Shown: piece after piece, positions 10,068 to 21,310 of the stretch | Layout of the letters: the number at the start of each line of letters is the position of its first letter | Numbering within the stretch: position 1 is the first letter of the stretch | NCBI GenBank assembly: GCA_009829735.1 | Contig: CM020620.1 | Location: forward strand, 19,504,020-19,568,019 | Direction: 5' to 3' | Length of the DNA: 64,000 nucleotides | Source: Pyropia yezoensis | Lineage: Eukaryota; Rhodophyta; Bangiophyceae; Bangiales; Bangiaceae | The notes under the pieces: model-generated | What the model saw: the letters and a program-made list of their open reading frames with translations, nothing else | Told to the model about the DNA's origin: nothing | The model's database searches: none | Made by a program: the position numbers and the translations under genes

Positions 10068-11066
10068 CTAACGGCCGAAAAAGACGCACGAGCCGCCACG
10101 GCCACCCGCCCCCCCCCTCCCGCCCGCTCCCCCATTCCCGCCATTCCCCCCCACCCCATCCGCCCCGTCGGCGCCGTCAGCGCCGTCCTGCCCGTCACAC
10201 CCCGGCCGCCCGTCCGCCCCGTCTGCCCCGTCGCCTGACGCGGGCAACTCAATAATCACTACGGGCAGCGGCGTTGGAACCGGCGTCGACGGCAGGCTCA
10301 CCCCATCGGGGAGCGCCAGCTCCCCACTCCTGTCCCTCGCGACAGCGGCGGCGCCGGCATAGCCGCACCAGGTACCGTCAAACTCATCGTCGAGGAGCAA
10401 AAGGATGCGGCGGATGCCCGCCCTCAACGACCGCACGACGGTGGGGGTGGAGGAGGGGAGCTCAAAGGACAGCGGCAGCGTAGTGGGAGGCAAAATCCAG
10501 TAGCTCCGCGCGTCCGCAACCACATTGACCCCCCCTCCGCAGCGCAGCTCCCCCGTGTTGCGGCCGGTATAGTACGCCACGTCTGCAGCAGCGAGCGACG
10601 CCTCCAGCCCATTGGCGGGGAGCGTCGACCCGTTGTTCGGCGACGTGGCGTTGAAGCCTTCGCGCGACGCAAAGAGCAGCACCTGCGCCTCCTTGGTGGC
10701 GTCCCCTCGCTCGCAGAAGCGGTCAACAATGTCGGCAGCCAGGCACGGCGACTCGCACGTCGCCTCCCCATTGACACGCAGCGCGTCGGTAACGACCACG
10801 CCCACGCCGCGGCCGTCTTCTGTTGCCCTGGGCACCGCCACCGTGTTGTCAATGCCCAGTGTGACGGGACACCGCGCCGCCTCTGCCGCATCGGGCGACG
10901 TGCCCGCCTTGGTCAGCACATACTCCCCTTCAAAGGTAGCTACAGTGAGCGGCGCGGCCGTCGCCGTCACCGCGCCGGGCACGCCCGCCACCGTCTGCGC
11001 CGCGGCCGTCGATGCAGCGGCGGCGGCGGCAACGGCAACGGCACAGAGCACCCGCATTGGCGTCAT
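10068..11066 (-). CDS. secreted protein with collagen-like Gly-X-X tail
   Basis: Starting at the ATG at 11066 (MTPMRVLCAV) gives 332 residues. This start is preferred because it opens directly into a signal peptide, an Ala/Val core ending STAAAQ; the longer upstream extension is Pro/Ser-rich and lacks one. The mature middle (~25-275) has eight or so cysteines, two N-glycosylation sequons near FNATSPNNGS, and conserved-looking stretches (GRNTGELRCGGGVNVV, WILPPTTLPLSFELP, LLLLDDEFDGTWCGYAG). The last ~50 residues are Gly-X-X triplets (GADGADGRPGCDGQDGADGA), then GGNGG/GGRGG, ending in a Cys. It is probably an extracellular-matrix or cell-wall protein. I recognise no named family. The strict triplets suggest a collagen-like helix, though Pro is scarce. 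Confidence 0.7.
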   Translation of the reverse strand: MTPMRVLCAVAVAAAAAASTAAAQTVAGVPGAVTATAAPLTVATFEGEYVLTKAGTSPDAAEAARCPVTLGIDNTVAVPRATEDGRGVGVVVTDALRVNGEATCESPCLAADIVDRFCERGDATKEAQVLLFASREGFNATSPNNGSTLPANGLEASLAAADVAYYTGRNTGELRCGGGVNVVADARSYWILPPTTLPLSFELPSSTPTVVRSLRAGIRRILLLLDDEFDGTWCGYAGAAAVARDRSGELALPDGVSLPSTPVPTPLPVVIIELPASGDGADGADGRPGCDGQDGADGADGADGVGGNGGNGGAGGRGGAGGRGGSCVFFGR

Positions 11067-14000
11067 TGTGGGGCGGCCCGCAGGTGAAGCGGATGAAGGG
11101 GGGGGTGGGGGGTGGGGGCGTGACAGTTGTGGGGAGGGAGTCGGCAGCGAAGGGACTCGCAATGGGGTGGTGGCAGGAGGGGGGTGGGGGTGTGGGCGCG
11201 TTAGGAAAGGGGCGACCGTCAGTGGACTTGTAGGGCCGCCGCAGCTGCCGTTGACGCCGAACGCACCGACCGCCCACTTGTGTTGCCGCTGGCGGCGACC
11301 GGCTGCGACGTCCTCCCACCCGGCGCGCCGCCGCGCCGGCGCCGCTGCACCCCAACGTCAGCCCCACGCGCGGGTGCGTGGATGCGCTGCTGTCGCTGGC
11401 GGCGGGTGGCACACACCCTCGAGGCGTGCAACGGCCAGCCAGGTGCACCACCTGCCCCCCCCCCCCCCCCTTCCTCCTAGGCCCGCTGACGGGCCAACTG
11501 CGCCACGCCTCTGGTGCGCCGACCGCTTGAGCCGGCGCGGAGCGTAGGGGGATGTGCCCCACACCTGGGTGGTTGGGACACTGCGCAAGGTGGGGGAGGG
11601 AAGGGCGCCCGCGCGCTGTGATCCAGTCTGGTTGCCCGCGTGGGGTGGCCACCGCGTGGCAGCGAAGCGGCCCCTCCACCGCTCCAGAAGGGCTCCTCCC
11701 CCAAGGGGTGCCTGCCGTGTCGACACGCCCAGTTACGAGCGGTCTCCTGGGTGAAAATACTCACATCTCATTGGTTGAAAAACCTCGGCAACACCCTGTG
11801 AGAACGCGGAAGGGCACGCATGAGAGACACAAACAGGCATCTGATGCCAGGCTGACTGGAAAGAAACACCCCTACCAAACACCAACAGATGCGCTATGAG
11901 CTCCTCTCTTTTATGCACGTTTTTTCTTGTCTCTATCATCTGTGCTTCCCTCTGCTTCACGGGGGCTCAAAGCCAGATGACCGCAAACAGGCCCTCTTAG
12001 ATGGGCGTGTCGAGGCCTCCTTTCCCTTCGTCGTTTTGGGTGGTCTGCGCAACCGAGACCCACCCGTCCTGCGGGGGGGGGGTGACTTGTTGGCCAGTCA
12101 ACGGTGCACTGCCGCGGCAGGGCGTGCTGGAGCCCCCCCCCCCCCCCCGCCATGCAATCCAGAAGGGCGGCCGCGCCATCACGCATTTACACCCGCTCGG
12201 AAGGGCACTGCGCGCCACCGCCGCCGCCCGGCGAAGAAGTCCGGCAGACTCTCTTGGAGGGGAAGAGAGAGGCATTTAGCCACGCAGGCAGACAGGCATG
12301 GGGAGGAGGGAGGTGGGGAAACTGCCGGCCGGCAGGTGCACGCCCCCAGTGAGCGCGCCCACTCGAGGAGCGCCGAGGGGGTGGGGGTGGGGGAGTACCC
12401 ACCAGCTACGCCGGCAGTCTGGCAAGCTTTGCTGGGTGGCGGCACCCACCAGTGTCCGCACAGTGGCACAATCAATCCTCGACGATCGCCCACACCTACG
12501 GCGCGAATTGTTGCTACTGGTTGTGCTTCATATCGAAATAGAGTAGTCATTATTACATGTTTGCGGTATTTACTTTGCAACATGTGGTCGGAGGCGTGGC
12601 AGACTGGATCTGTGTAGAATATCCGCGCGGGACGGCGGCGATGCGGGCGCGCGCAGAGTGGGAAGATCTGCTTTGATCGTCAGTGGTTGGGGCTTTACCG
12701 TAGATACAGTGTAGATATTTACAGTACACCAAAGGACTGTGCCCATGGATGGCAGCAATAAAATGTATACTTTACATACTGTAAAATTAATTGACGAATC
12801 TATATATTCATTCATCCGCCCTTTGTGCTTCATGAATTAGTCAAACCTAATACAGGTACAGCCACTTGCACGTAGGCACACCAGGACTGGTTGTAAGCCC
12901 CATTGGCGTGATATCGGCGCTGCGCAAGTTCCTCGGCGCATGTGACCGTCCGGGTGCGGTAGTGCACATGACTTCGGCGGCGCCCTGCCAGCGGCCACGA
13001 GGGCGGCGGCTGGTGGGAGCGATACCAGCAGTGCGAGGGGCAACAGCCGGAAGAGGAGGGAGCTCAAGCACATGAGCGGCAGCTAGGACACAGAAGCAGG
13101 TTCCGTGCATCACCCGTTGATCCAACATCCGCAAGGGCGGAGGTGCCAGCCGGGCTTGCGGTACGAGGTAAAGGAGGTGAATTAGCCTGATGAACCACAA
13201 CTCCCGTAGCAGTGGTGCGCTCAGATGCGCTGGGGGGGAGCATGATGCACCACTGTGGTGGGAACGCGTCCTTGGCGAGAGGGGGGGGCGGCGGCGGCGG
13301 GGGGAGGGGCGACGCGCGCGTTGCTCGCGGTGCCGTGCACGTGTGAGGGCTAGAAGCTGCTCGGGTGCCCTCCGTATGCGGAGAACGTCGCCATCCTGCG
13401 TGGTCAGCGCCAAGGTACATGTCATTGATTCATTGATAGGTCCATCTGGTAAAAAATGTAAAAAAAGAAAAGTGAAAGAATCAAAAGTTAATGAATTAAT
13501 ATACTAATCAATTAAAGGCCGATCAAAAATTGTATCACTTTTTTCCATCAATGACTGCCCGTGCATCCGCGGTGGACGGTGTTCGCTCCGCCGCGCAGTA
13601 CGGGGCGCACGTCGCCAGGCGGCATGAGCATCCACCATGGTCGCCATGGGCGCAGAAGGAGGGCAGCAGGGTCCCCCATCTGGCTGGTCTTCCCTTCCCC
13701 CACCGTGTGGCTGCATCGACGGTCCGTCAGACGGCCGCCGTGAGTCGTGGGGCGGCAAGAAGAAAGAGAAAAGAACTGAAGAGTTACTCATGGCCTCCCG
13801 CACCTGAGAATGAAAAGACAGTCAATAGAACACCCCGTCGCCTCACAACAGTTAATACACACACATGGCGTAGACGGAGCAAGAGAGGTGGAGGCACACT
13901 CGCGGGTTGTCCCGTACACACACGCTCAGGGAGACCCCATATAGCCGCGGGGAGCCGGGATGAGCCACCCACCAAGGCGGTGCCGCCGCCCAAAGTCGCC

Positions 14001-14555
14001 GGCGGTTACCCCCTGCAGTGCTTCCTCAGCCCTCCCCCCCTTCCTCCCGTGACGCGCCACCGACCGGGCCCGCCCCCTTTATTTCCCCCGCCTCCTGGCG
14101 AGCCCCCCACACGGCCTGTTGCGCGGAGGCGAGCGTCGTCCAGCCTCGACTCTCCCCCCCACGGCCCGCCGCGCCGGGCGGCGTCGTCGCCGGCGGGGGC
14201 GTCACCAGCGATGCCAGCGACGCGGGGGTCGCCGCGCCGCCGCTGCCTCCCCCACCGCCACCCCCACCGCCGCCCTGCATCAGCGGCGGCAGCGGGTCTG
14301 TCCGGGACCGCCCGCTACGGCCTGGAAGGGAGAGCGTCACAGCAGACGACGGTACGCCCGAATCTTGAGACGGAGGTCCGCCGGCCCCGTACGGCCGCCG
14401 GGCGTCCAGCAAAGGCAACGGCGGGGGGGGCGTCCCCGTCAACAGCGGCGTCGGCACCAGTACCGACGTCGGCACCCGGGCGACAGACCACACGGCAGCC
14501 GTCCCGCCCACCCCTCCCACCGCAGGGGGCGACGGCGACGGCGTGGGGGCGGGCG
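11067..14555. other. intergenic, no convincing gene
   Basis: Only low-complexity overlapping ORFs are seen. Two AT-rich islands stand out at 12540-12850 and 13430-13550. The first contains a short inverted repeat, ATTTACAGTA at 12717-12726 against 12777-12786. The right end (about 14030-14555) continues in a second minus-strand frame out of the ABC transporter C-terminus and might belong to that gene if a homopolymer there is miscounted. Confidence 0.4.
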
Positions 14556-17552
14556 TCAACGTGACCGCCCCCCCCCCCCCCGCGCCCTCGTTGGTGGCAT
14601 CGGCCACCGCGCTGGCCCGGTCGCCAAAGGGCTCGGTGAAGTGGGCGGATGCGCCGCCACAGACGATGGTGGTCCCGTGCCGCCGATGTCCCCCTCCCCG
14701 CACGCGCTGTCAGTCCACGACACAGGCGCGGTCGGCGGCCGGTCAGTGCTAACAACGCTTCCGAGCGTGACGACTGCGTCGCTGCCGCGCAGCAGCCTCG
14801 GGGTGATCGCCCCGTCAGCGGGAAGGGTGTCGCGGCTGCCAGTTGCCCCCCCAGCGGGCCACTCCCCTTCCCCCTCATCCCCAGCCCCTCCGTGGTCCCC
14901 ATCCTCTTTCCCGTCGCCTACGCCGTCTTCGGCCGGCGGCAGCGCGGGCCCCACCACCCCCACTGGCGGCGGGGTGTCGGCCAAAAATGCTTGCGCGCGC
15001 ACCAGCCCTGCGTAGGCCCCTCCCGCGGTGAGCAGCTCGGCGTGAGTGCCTACCTCCACCACCGCCCCATCGGCGAGCACCGCAATCGCGTCAGCGGCAA
15101 TGACCGTCGACAGCCGATGCGCGGCAACGACGGTGGTGCGGCCCGCCGACGCGGCGCGGAGGGCGTCGGCGACGGCCGCCTCGGCGGCGCCGTCGAGCGC
15201 TGACGACCACTCGTCGAGCAGCAGCAGCGGCGGGTCGGCCACTACCGCCCGCGCAATCGCGACGCGCTGCTTTTGGCCCGCCGACAAGGCGGTGCCGCGC
15301 TCGCCCACCTCGGTGTGGTACCCAGCGGGGAGGGCTCGGATGAAGCCGTCGGCGTTGGCCACCACCGCCGCAGCGGCAACGGCGGAGGGCGTTGCGCCAG
15401 GACATCCCGCCGCAATGTTCTCCATCACCGTCCCCGACAGGAGGAGCGGCTCCTGCGGCACGTGCCCAATCGAGCCGCGGAGGGAGCGGAGGTCCACGTC
15501 GTAGATACTGACGCCATCCACGGTAATGTCCCCGTGGCCGGGCGTCACGTCGTACCAGCGGAGGAGGGTGGCGAGGAGCGTCGACTTTCCCGAACCCGAG
15601 TGGCCAACAAGTGCCAGCGTCTGGCCCGCCCCTACCGACAGCGACACGTTGCGAAGGACCAGGCGGTCACGAGTCGGGTAGGAGAAGCTCACCCGGTGCC
15701 ATACCACCCCCCGCCGGACGGGGGACGGTAGGGGGGGGAGGGTGCCGGAGGAGAGCGCCGCCTCAGCCGCCCAAGCGGTCACAGCGCCGCCGCCAGTCGT
15801 GGCAGTAGGCGCCCAAGGGACGGCGCGGAGGAGGGTGGTGGGCACACTCGTGTCGTCGTCGACGTAGGCAAAATCTACGTGCCGTGGGGGAGGTTGAGAA
15901 GGGGCGTTTGGTGCCTCGGGTGGCGACCCGCACCCGCTGTCTTCGCGGTCGCCCATATCATGGCCGCGTCCGCAGCGGCCGCCGCGGCCGCCACCTTCGC
16001 CGCCGCCGCCGCCGCCGCGCTCGCCCGGTCCGCTCCGCGGGAGCGAGTCACCCAGCCAGGACAAGTCAATAGCCGAGTCGCCGTCGCCGAACATCAGCTC
16101 AGACCCTGCCGCCCCGCCGCGGCGGCCGTCCCGCTCCTCGACAGACAGGCCCGTCGTCGAATTTGTCACCACGCTCTCCGTCCAGCCGCTGCCGCCTTCC
16201 TCCAGCCCAAACTCCCCCCACCCGCCCCGACCCGCGCCCGCGCCCGAGACGGGGCCCGCGCCTCCCGCATCCCTCCTCCTCCCCCCCATGCCTGCCCCGC
16301 CCCCCCCCCGCCCTCCCCCGGGGGGGGGGCGCCCCCCGCGCTCCATACTTGCCCGCACCATGGCCTCTGCAGCGACGCGGCGCGCGACGGCGGCCACGAC
16401 TTTGGACGGCGGCCTCCGCACCGGCACCCGGTCCTGGATTTCAAAGAGGAAGCGTGCAACGCCGGCGGCCTTGGCCAGCTCGGGACCCACCTGCGCCTTG
16501 GCCGCTAGCGACACAACGCCCGAGATGAGGGTGAAAAAGACGACGAGGACGTTTTCGGGCGCGACGGCGCCGCGGGCGACCAGCTCGCCGCCCCACCACA
16601 GCACAAAGCCCTGGAGCGAAAACGCAACGAGAACGCCCACCGCAGCGACCGACGACTGCAGCACGCACTCGCGGCGGCCGAGCGACAGGACGGTGCGGAG
16701 GAGGCGGGCGTAGCGTTCGGCAATGCCCGCCTCTGCGTTGAGGGCCTGTACCGTCCTGACGGCGGCGAGAACGTCGGCGGCGACGGCACCCGCGAGGGAG
16801 TAGGCGAGTGTGAGTTGCCGGCTGAGGCTGGCAAACAAAAACACCGTGCTGCTGATAGTGCCAAGCAGCAGCGGCGACAGCGCGAGGACGACGAGCGTCA
16901 GCTGCCATCCGTACACGCAGCTGATGACCAGGCTGACGGCCAGCTGCGACGCCGCCACGACCGTGTCGCCCACCTCGGCAATCGCGTCCTGGATGAGCAG
17001 CACGTCCGCGTGGAGGCGGTCACTAAAGCCGTGCGTGTGGGCGGCCTCAAAGTAGGGCACGTCCTGCGCGAGAAGCGCCGACAGGGTGGTGGTGCGGAGG
17101 ACGTAGCTCAGCCGGTGGGCGGCGTAGCGGAGGCAGTACGCCCGGATGGTGAGGACGGTGGCGGCGAACACGCCCACCGCAATAAACACCAGCAGGTACT
17201 TCCACGAGGTGGACCGGATGGCGGCGGGGGTCTCAAAAAAGACGCCGGTGAAGCGCCCAAAGAGGATGGAAAAGAGGGGGAGGGTGAAGCCCTCGGCGAC
17301 CGCCGCGGCGAGGCCCACCAGCACGTACACACGGGCATTGGCGTAGAGCAGCCGCACCAGCCGCCGCAGCGCAAAGCGGTTACTGTCGGCCGGCCGGGTG
17401 GGCGGCGGCGGCGGCGGGGGGCGCCCGCCGCCGCTGCTGCTGCCGCCGCCGCCGCCGCCCCCACAGCAGCCACCCCCCCCCCCCCACCGCCACCGCTGCA
17501 CCGCCGCCACCACCGCCGTTGCCGCCGGGGCGTCGGGTCCCCCCCCGGCCAT
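14556..17552 (-). CDS. ABCB-type ABC transporter (membrane domain plus ATPase)
   Basis: From the ATG at 17552 there are 998 codons. Residues ~65-390 form a type-I ABC exporter membrane domain with about six hydrophobic segments (YVLVGLAAAVAEGFTLPLFS, YLLVFIAVGVFAATVLTI, LQGFVLWWGGELVARG). A Gly-rich linker follows. The nucleotide-binding domain starts near 615: Walker A GHSGSGKST (650-658), Q-loop PQEPLL, signature LSAGQ (756-760, normally LSGGQ), Walker B LLLLDEW (D780, E781, with Trp782 where Ala/Pro is usual), D-loop SALD, H-loop AHRLST. One membrane domain plus one NBD makes a half-transporter that must dimerise. The substrate is unknown; ABCB halves act in mitochondria, plastids or endomembranes. 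The N-terminus is probably incomplete in this frame (see 17487-17890), and the Pro/Gly-rich C-terminal tail may also be affected by homopolymer errors. Confidence 0.88.
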   Translation of the reverse strand: MAGGGPDAPAATAVVAAVQRWRWGGGGGCCGGGGGGGSSSGGGRPPPPPPPTRPADSNRFALRRLVRLLYANARVYVLVGLAAAVAEGFTLPLFSILFGRFTGVFFETPAAIRSTSWKYLLVFIAVGVFAATVLTIRAYCLRYAAHRLSYVLRTTTLSALLAQDVPYFEAAHTHGFSDRLHADVLLIQDAIAEVGDTVVAASQLAVSLVISCVYGWQLTLVVLALSPLLLGTISSTVFLFASLSRQLTLAYSLAGAVAADVLAAVRTVQALNAEAGIAERYARLLRTVLSLGRRECVLQSSVAAVGVLVAFSLQGFVLWWGGELVARGAVAPENVLVVFFTLISGVVSLAAKAQVGPELAKAAGVARFLFEIQDRVPVRRPPSKVVAAVARRVAAEAMVRASMERGGRPPPGGGRGGGGAGMGGRRRDAGGAGPVSGAGAGRGGWGEFGLEEGGSGWTESVVTNSTTGLSVEERDGRRGGAAGSELMFGDGDSAIDLSWLGDSLPRSGPGERGGGGGGEGGGRGGRCGRGHDMGDREDSGCGSPPEAPNAPSQPPPRHVDFAYVDDDTSVPTTLLRAVPWAPTATTGGGAVTAWAAEAALSSGTLPPLPSPVRRGVVWHRVSFSYPTRDRLVLRNVSLSVGAGQTLALVGHSGSGKSTLLATLLRWYDVTPGHGDITVDGVSIYDVDLRSLRGSIGHVPQEPLLLSGTVMENIAAGCPGATPSAVAAAAVVANADGFIRALPAGYHTEVGERGTALSAGQKQRVAIARAVVADPPLLLLDEWSSALDGAAEAAVADALRAASAGRTTVVAAHRLSTVIAADAIAVLADGAVVEVGTHAELLTAGGAYAGLVRAQAFLADTPPPVGVVGPALPPAEDGVGDGKEDGDHGGAGDEGEGEWPAGGATGSRDTLPADGAITPRLLRGSDAVVTLGSVVSTDRPPTAPVSWTDSACGEGDIGGTGPPSSVAAHPPTSPSPLATGPARWPMPPTRARGGGGRSR

Positions 17553-17890
17553 TCGGCGGCGTCAAAGTCGCTGCCGTCGCCGCCGCCGCCGCCGGCGGTG
17601 GTGCTCCCACGGCGGTCGGACGGCGGGTCAGCCGGCCGCCCCCCCCGCCCCCCCCCGGCGGCGCCGTCCCCCCCCTCTGCGGCAGCCTCCTCCTCCTCCC
17701 CCGGCCCCCCCCAGCCGCCCCCCTGACTGCCCGGCGGTGGCGGTGGCGCGTACAGGCTCACCCGGTTCGGGTCCACCTCCCGCCGCACCTGCCGGATGGC
17801 GGTGGCGATGTCCGCCCGCCGCCAGCCGCGGGCCTCAAAGATGCCCACCGGGCCTGCCGCGGCGCGACGGAGCAGGCGCAGTGAGTTCAT
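17487..17890 (-). CDS. probable true N-terminus of the ABC transporter, out of frame
   Basis: An ATG at 17890 opens MNSLRLLRRAAAGPVG, then GIFEARGWRRADIATAIRQ and REVDPNRVSLYA, followed by a Gly/Glu-rich stretch. It is amphipathic and Arg-rich like an organelle targeting peptide, and unlike the flanking low-complexity ORFs. It runs into a 14-base C run (17473-17486) just before the transporter's Gly-rich lead-in, in a frame offset by one. Either the run length is wrong in the assembly, or the gene is frameshifted, or a very short intron joins the two. The alternative is that this is chance coding and the transporter starts at 17552. Confidence 0.45.
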
Positions 17891-18578
17891 GGGAGGGTAT
17901 CGTCGTTGGGGGGGGGGGGGAGCAGGTGGGGGGGGGGGGGAAGGATTGGGGTGGTGGGGGGGGGGAAGGGGGCGGTTCAAAACAGGAAAGGGAGGGGGTG
18001 CGGCGCAAGACGGGGGGGGGGGCGGGGGGGGGGGGTTCCAGGGGGTGAAGGGAGGCGGCCGGGAGGGGAGGGAGAGGGGAAGGACTGGAGGGGGGGGGGC
18101 GAGCCGGGGGGGGAGGCCGGGGAGGGGGGCAAAAAGGCGACCGGCCACCCCCTCTTGGGTGCAAAACACGTCGGCACGGGGGAGGAGGGCGTCGGGACGG
18201 GGGGTAGACGAGCACAGAGGCGGAGGGGGAAAGCGGCGAGGAGGGGGGGGGGGGGGGGGAGGGGAAGGACGGAGGCGGCGGAACGGGAAGGGCTTGCCCC
18301 CTTGCGTGGGAGGGGGCGCAGACGCCCCCGCGCGCCGCCCGTCCCCGCCGTTGCCGAGCAAGCGCGCTGTGGATATACCCCACGGGCTGGGGGCCCCCCG
18401 CCCGGCAGGGCGAAACGAGGCAGCCGCCGCCGCCGCCGTCGCCGCCGCCGCCGCCGCTCGCCGTCCAAGCGGGGGGGGGGGGGGGGTGGGTGGACGCGTG
18501 CGGGCGGCGACAATGACCGTCACGCGGCGGCTGGCCGGCGGCTGGCGGCGGGGGCGGCGCCTACCCCCCCCCCCCCCA

Positions 18579-18609
<31 letters not shown>

Positions 18610-21310
18610 CCCCCCCCCCCCCACCCCCTCCTCCCCAGCACCGACGCCGCACCGACGGGCGCGCCGCGGCCGCCGTTTGCGCGGCCTGCGCGGGTCGTCG
18701 CCTAGGTGGGCGGCGGTGGCGGTGGGGGGGGAGCGGCCCTGCCGCGGGCGTAGCAACGTTGGCAGCAGGCCGCCACGGCGTCGTGGTGGTGGACCTCGAC
18801 AGTGGCGGCGGGTGGGGGAAGGGGGGGCGGGGGGCGGGGGTTCTGGCGCCCCCCCCCCCCGCCCCCCCGCCCGCCCGCCCGCCCGCCTGGCCGCCCGCCC
18901 GCCCGCCCGCCCACCCGCCCGCCGGCCGCCGCACGCACGCACGCGCCAGCGGCGGGGCACGTCCAGGCAGGGGCATGCCCCGAACGACCGCCACCCCCCC
19001 CCCCCCCAACCGCAGGGCACCGGCGCCGCCGCTATCGCCAGCCGGTGCGTCGGCGGCCTCGCGGCGGGGGGTTTGGCGGCGGGGGGGGGCGGGTGGCGCT
19101 CGATGCGCCCCCCGCTGTCCAGGCGCTGCCTGCCCCGGCTGTCTGTCGCTCCCCCCCCCCCTGTCCATCCATCTACCACCGCCCACCCCCCCCCCCCCCC
19201 CCCCCCCCCCCCTTGGCCAACGAAGGCGGGGCCCCGCGGCTGCCGCTGCTGACCTGCCAACATCCAACGGGTAGGTAGGTAGGTACCGCCACGGGCAGGG
19301 CGCGCAGCGCGGCAGTGGCACTGCGGCGGCGGCGGCGGCGGCGGCGGCGGTGGAGGAGGAGGAGGAGGGGGGGGAGGGGGAGGGCGGAGGTAGGGGGGGG
19401 GGGGGATGGGGGGGGGTGGAGGGGTCACCCTCGCCACGGTGGCGACGGTGGGGGTGGGGGCGGAAGGGGGGGGGGGGGGGGGAAGGCACCGATGGCAACG
19501 GCTGTTGGGGGGGGGGGAGGGGGTGTGTGTCGTCAGTCGGTAGCGTGGTGGCCACCGGCGCGGCGGCTGGCGGGCCGTCGGCGGCGGCTGCCCCCCCCCA
19601 CCCCCACCACCGCCGCGGGCCACGGCGGCCGCGGCGGTCGTTGGCGGCCGCCACGGGCAAGCGCGGTGCGGCTGCAGCCGCCGGCTGGCCGCGGTGTTGG
19701 GGGGGGGGGGGTGTGGACCTCGGGATCAGCGTGCGCGTGCGCGGGGTCGTCACCCCCGCCTGCGAGGTACTGCACATAGATACCTACAGACAGATGGGGG
19801 AAGAGAGGGCGGCAGGGCATGGCAGGGAGGGGGGGGGGGGGGGGAGGTAGGCGGGGGGGGGGGGGAGGTAGGCGGGGGGGGGGGGGGGGGGGGGGGATGT
19901 AGGCGGGGGAGGGGGTGGGGGTGGTGGTGGTGGTGGTAGGAGGAGGCGCTGGGGGGGAAGGGGGGGGGGGGGGGGCGGCGTGGGCACCACGCCCTCTCCT
20001 TGGGCGATCAAGACGGGGGCACGCGGGCGCTCCCGTCGACCTGCCGCGGGCGGCGGCACCTCGTGTGCACGCCGCGGCGGCGGCGGCGGGGGGGGGGGGG
20101 ACGCGCCGGGATCGCTTTTTCCCCCCGCCCGTCGGTCGGGCTGACGAGAGCACTGTTGGGGGGGTGGGGGAGGGCGGGCGGGCGGGCGGGGGGCGGGCGG
20201 GCGGGCGGAAGGGCGGGCGGGCGGGCGGCGGGGGGGTGGGGGGGGGGGGGGGGCGGCGGGGGGGGCGGGGGGGGGGGCGGGCGGGCGATACAGTCCTTCC
20301 CGATGGTTTTTTTTTTCTCCCCTGTGGCTCTTTCTTGGTGTGGCCCAACCGCGAGGCGCAGGGGTGTGTAGGTAGGGACCCACGGGACAAGGACGCCTTG
20401 GCAGGCAGGAATGCGTTGATGCGTCCAGTCGAGTTGCGTTTAGCCCCGACTCGGCTGTTGCAGCCAACCACAACGCGCAGGGGCGCTGTGAAGAGGCGTG
20501 TGGGTATCTACTCTAGGGGCGGCCGACGGAAGAGCGTTGAAAAAAAAAAAAAAAAAAAAAAAAAAAAGAAAAAAAAGGAAATGAGAGTGTATACATCCAA
20601 CGAGTCTTCCGTAATACCTACACTGACTCTGTAGGAGGGGGGGGGGGGGGGGGACCGGGGGTGTGGACAGGGGAGGGGGGGGGGGGGGACACGGCCAGGC
20701 AGCAACCAACGACAGCCCCGTTGGGCGTTGGGGGGGGGGGGGGGGGGGGAAGGCCGCGCGCGGTGGACCCAGTGGCCCTTGCCGGCTGCCCGCAGCCCCC
20801 CCAGCCAGTCTAGGCCAGAGCGTGTCCCGCCGCCGCCGCCCCCCCCCCCCAGCCCCCCCAACCCCCGCCCGAATCGCAAACGGCGGGTGGGCGAACAAGA
20901 GGGGAGGGTGGGTGGGAGGGGGAAGGGGGGGGGGGGGGGTGTGGCGGGTGCTGTCGGCAGCGGCCCCATGGTCAAGGGGCCTATATATACGGTGCCTGTC
21001 GGGGCTGGCGCGACCCGGTCGGGAGCTGCTTGGAACGCGACCGCAGGAGGGGGGGGGGGTTTGAGGCGTGGCCGCCGCCAGCCCGGCCCCCACCGCCCCG
21101 CAACGGATAGGCCGGTTGGGCTGCCGGTTGGGCTCCGCGACGACCCGCGGGCCCCAGTTGCTGCTGCTGCTGCTGTGGGGGGGGGGGGGGGGCCCCCCCC
21201 CCCCCGCCCCGGGGGGGGGGAAAGGGGGGGGGGGGGGGGGGCGGGGGGCCCCGCCGCTTTTACGGGGGGGGGGGGGGGGGGGGGGGGAAGGAGGCCACCA
21301 CCTCCGCGGC
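17891..21310. repeat. extreme G/C-tract desert with microsatellites and poly-A
   Basis: On the plus strand G-tract blocks (17905-18310, 19350-19520, 19695-19980, 20160-20290, 20637-20760, 21175-21290) alternate with C-tract blocks (18563-18625, 18850-18920, 19184-19213). Many tracts exceed ten identical bases. GGC triplets occur at 19324-19350. CCCGCC repeats at 18866-18920 face complementary GGGCGG repeats at 20169-20290. A 28-base A run sits at 20540-20567. The long ORFs here are low-complexity artefacts. Dense G-quadruplex and i-motif potential is expected, and base counts in the tracts are unreliable. Confidence 0.8.

Noticed and set aside
17108-19777. 889-codon minus-strand Pro-rich frame
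   Set aside because: Apart from its last part (17487-17890, kept as a candidate N-terminus) it is translation of G/C tracts with no domain; stops are simply rare at this composition.
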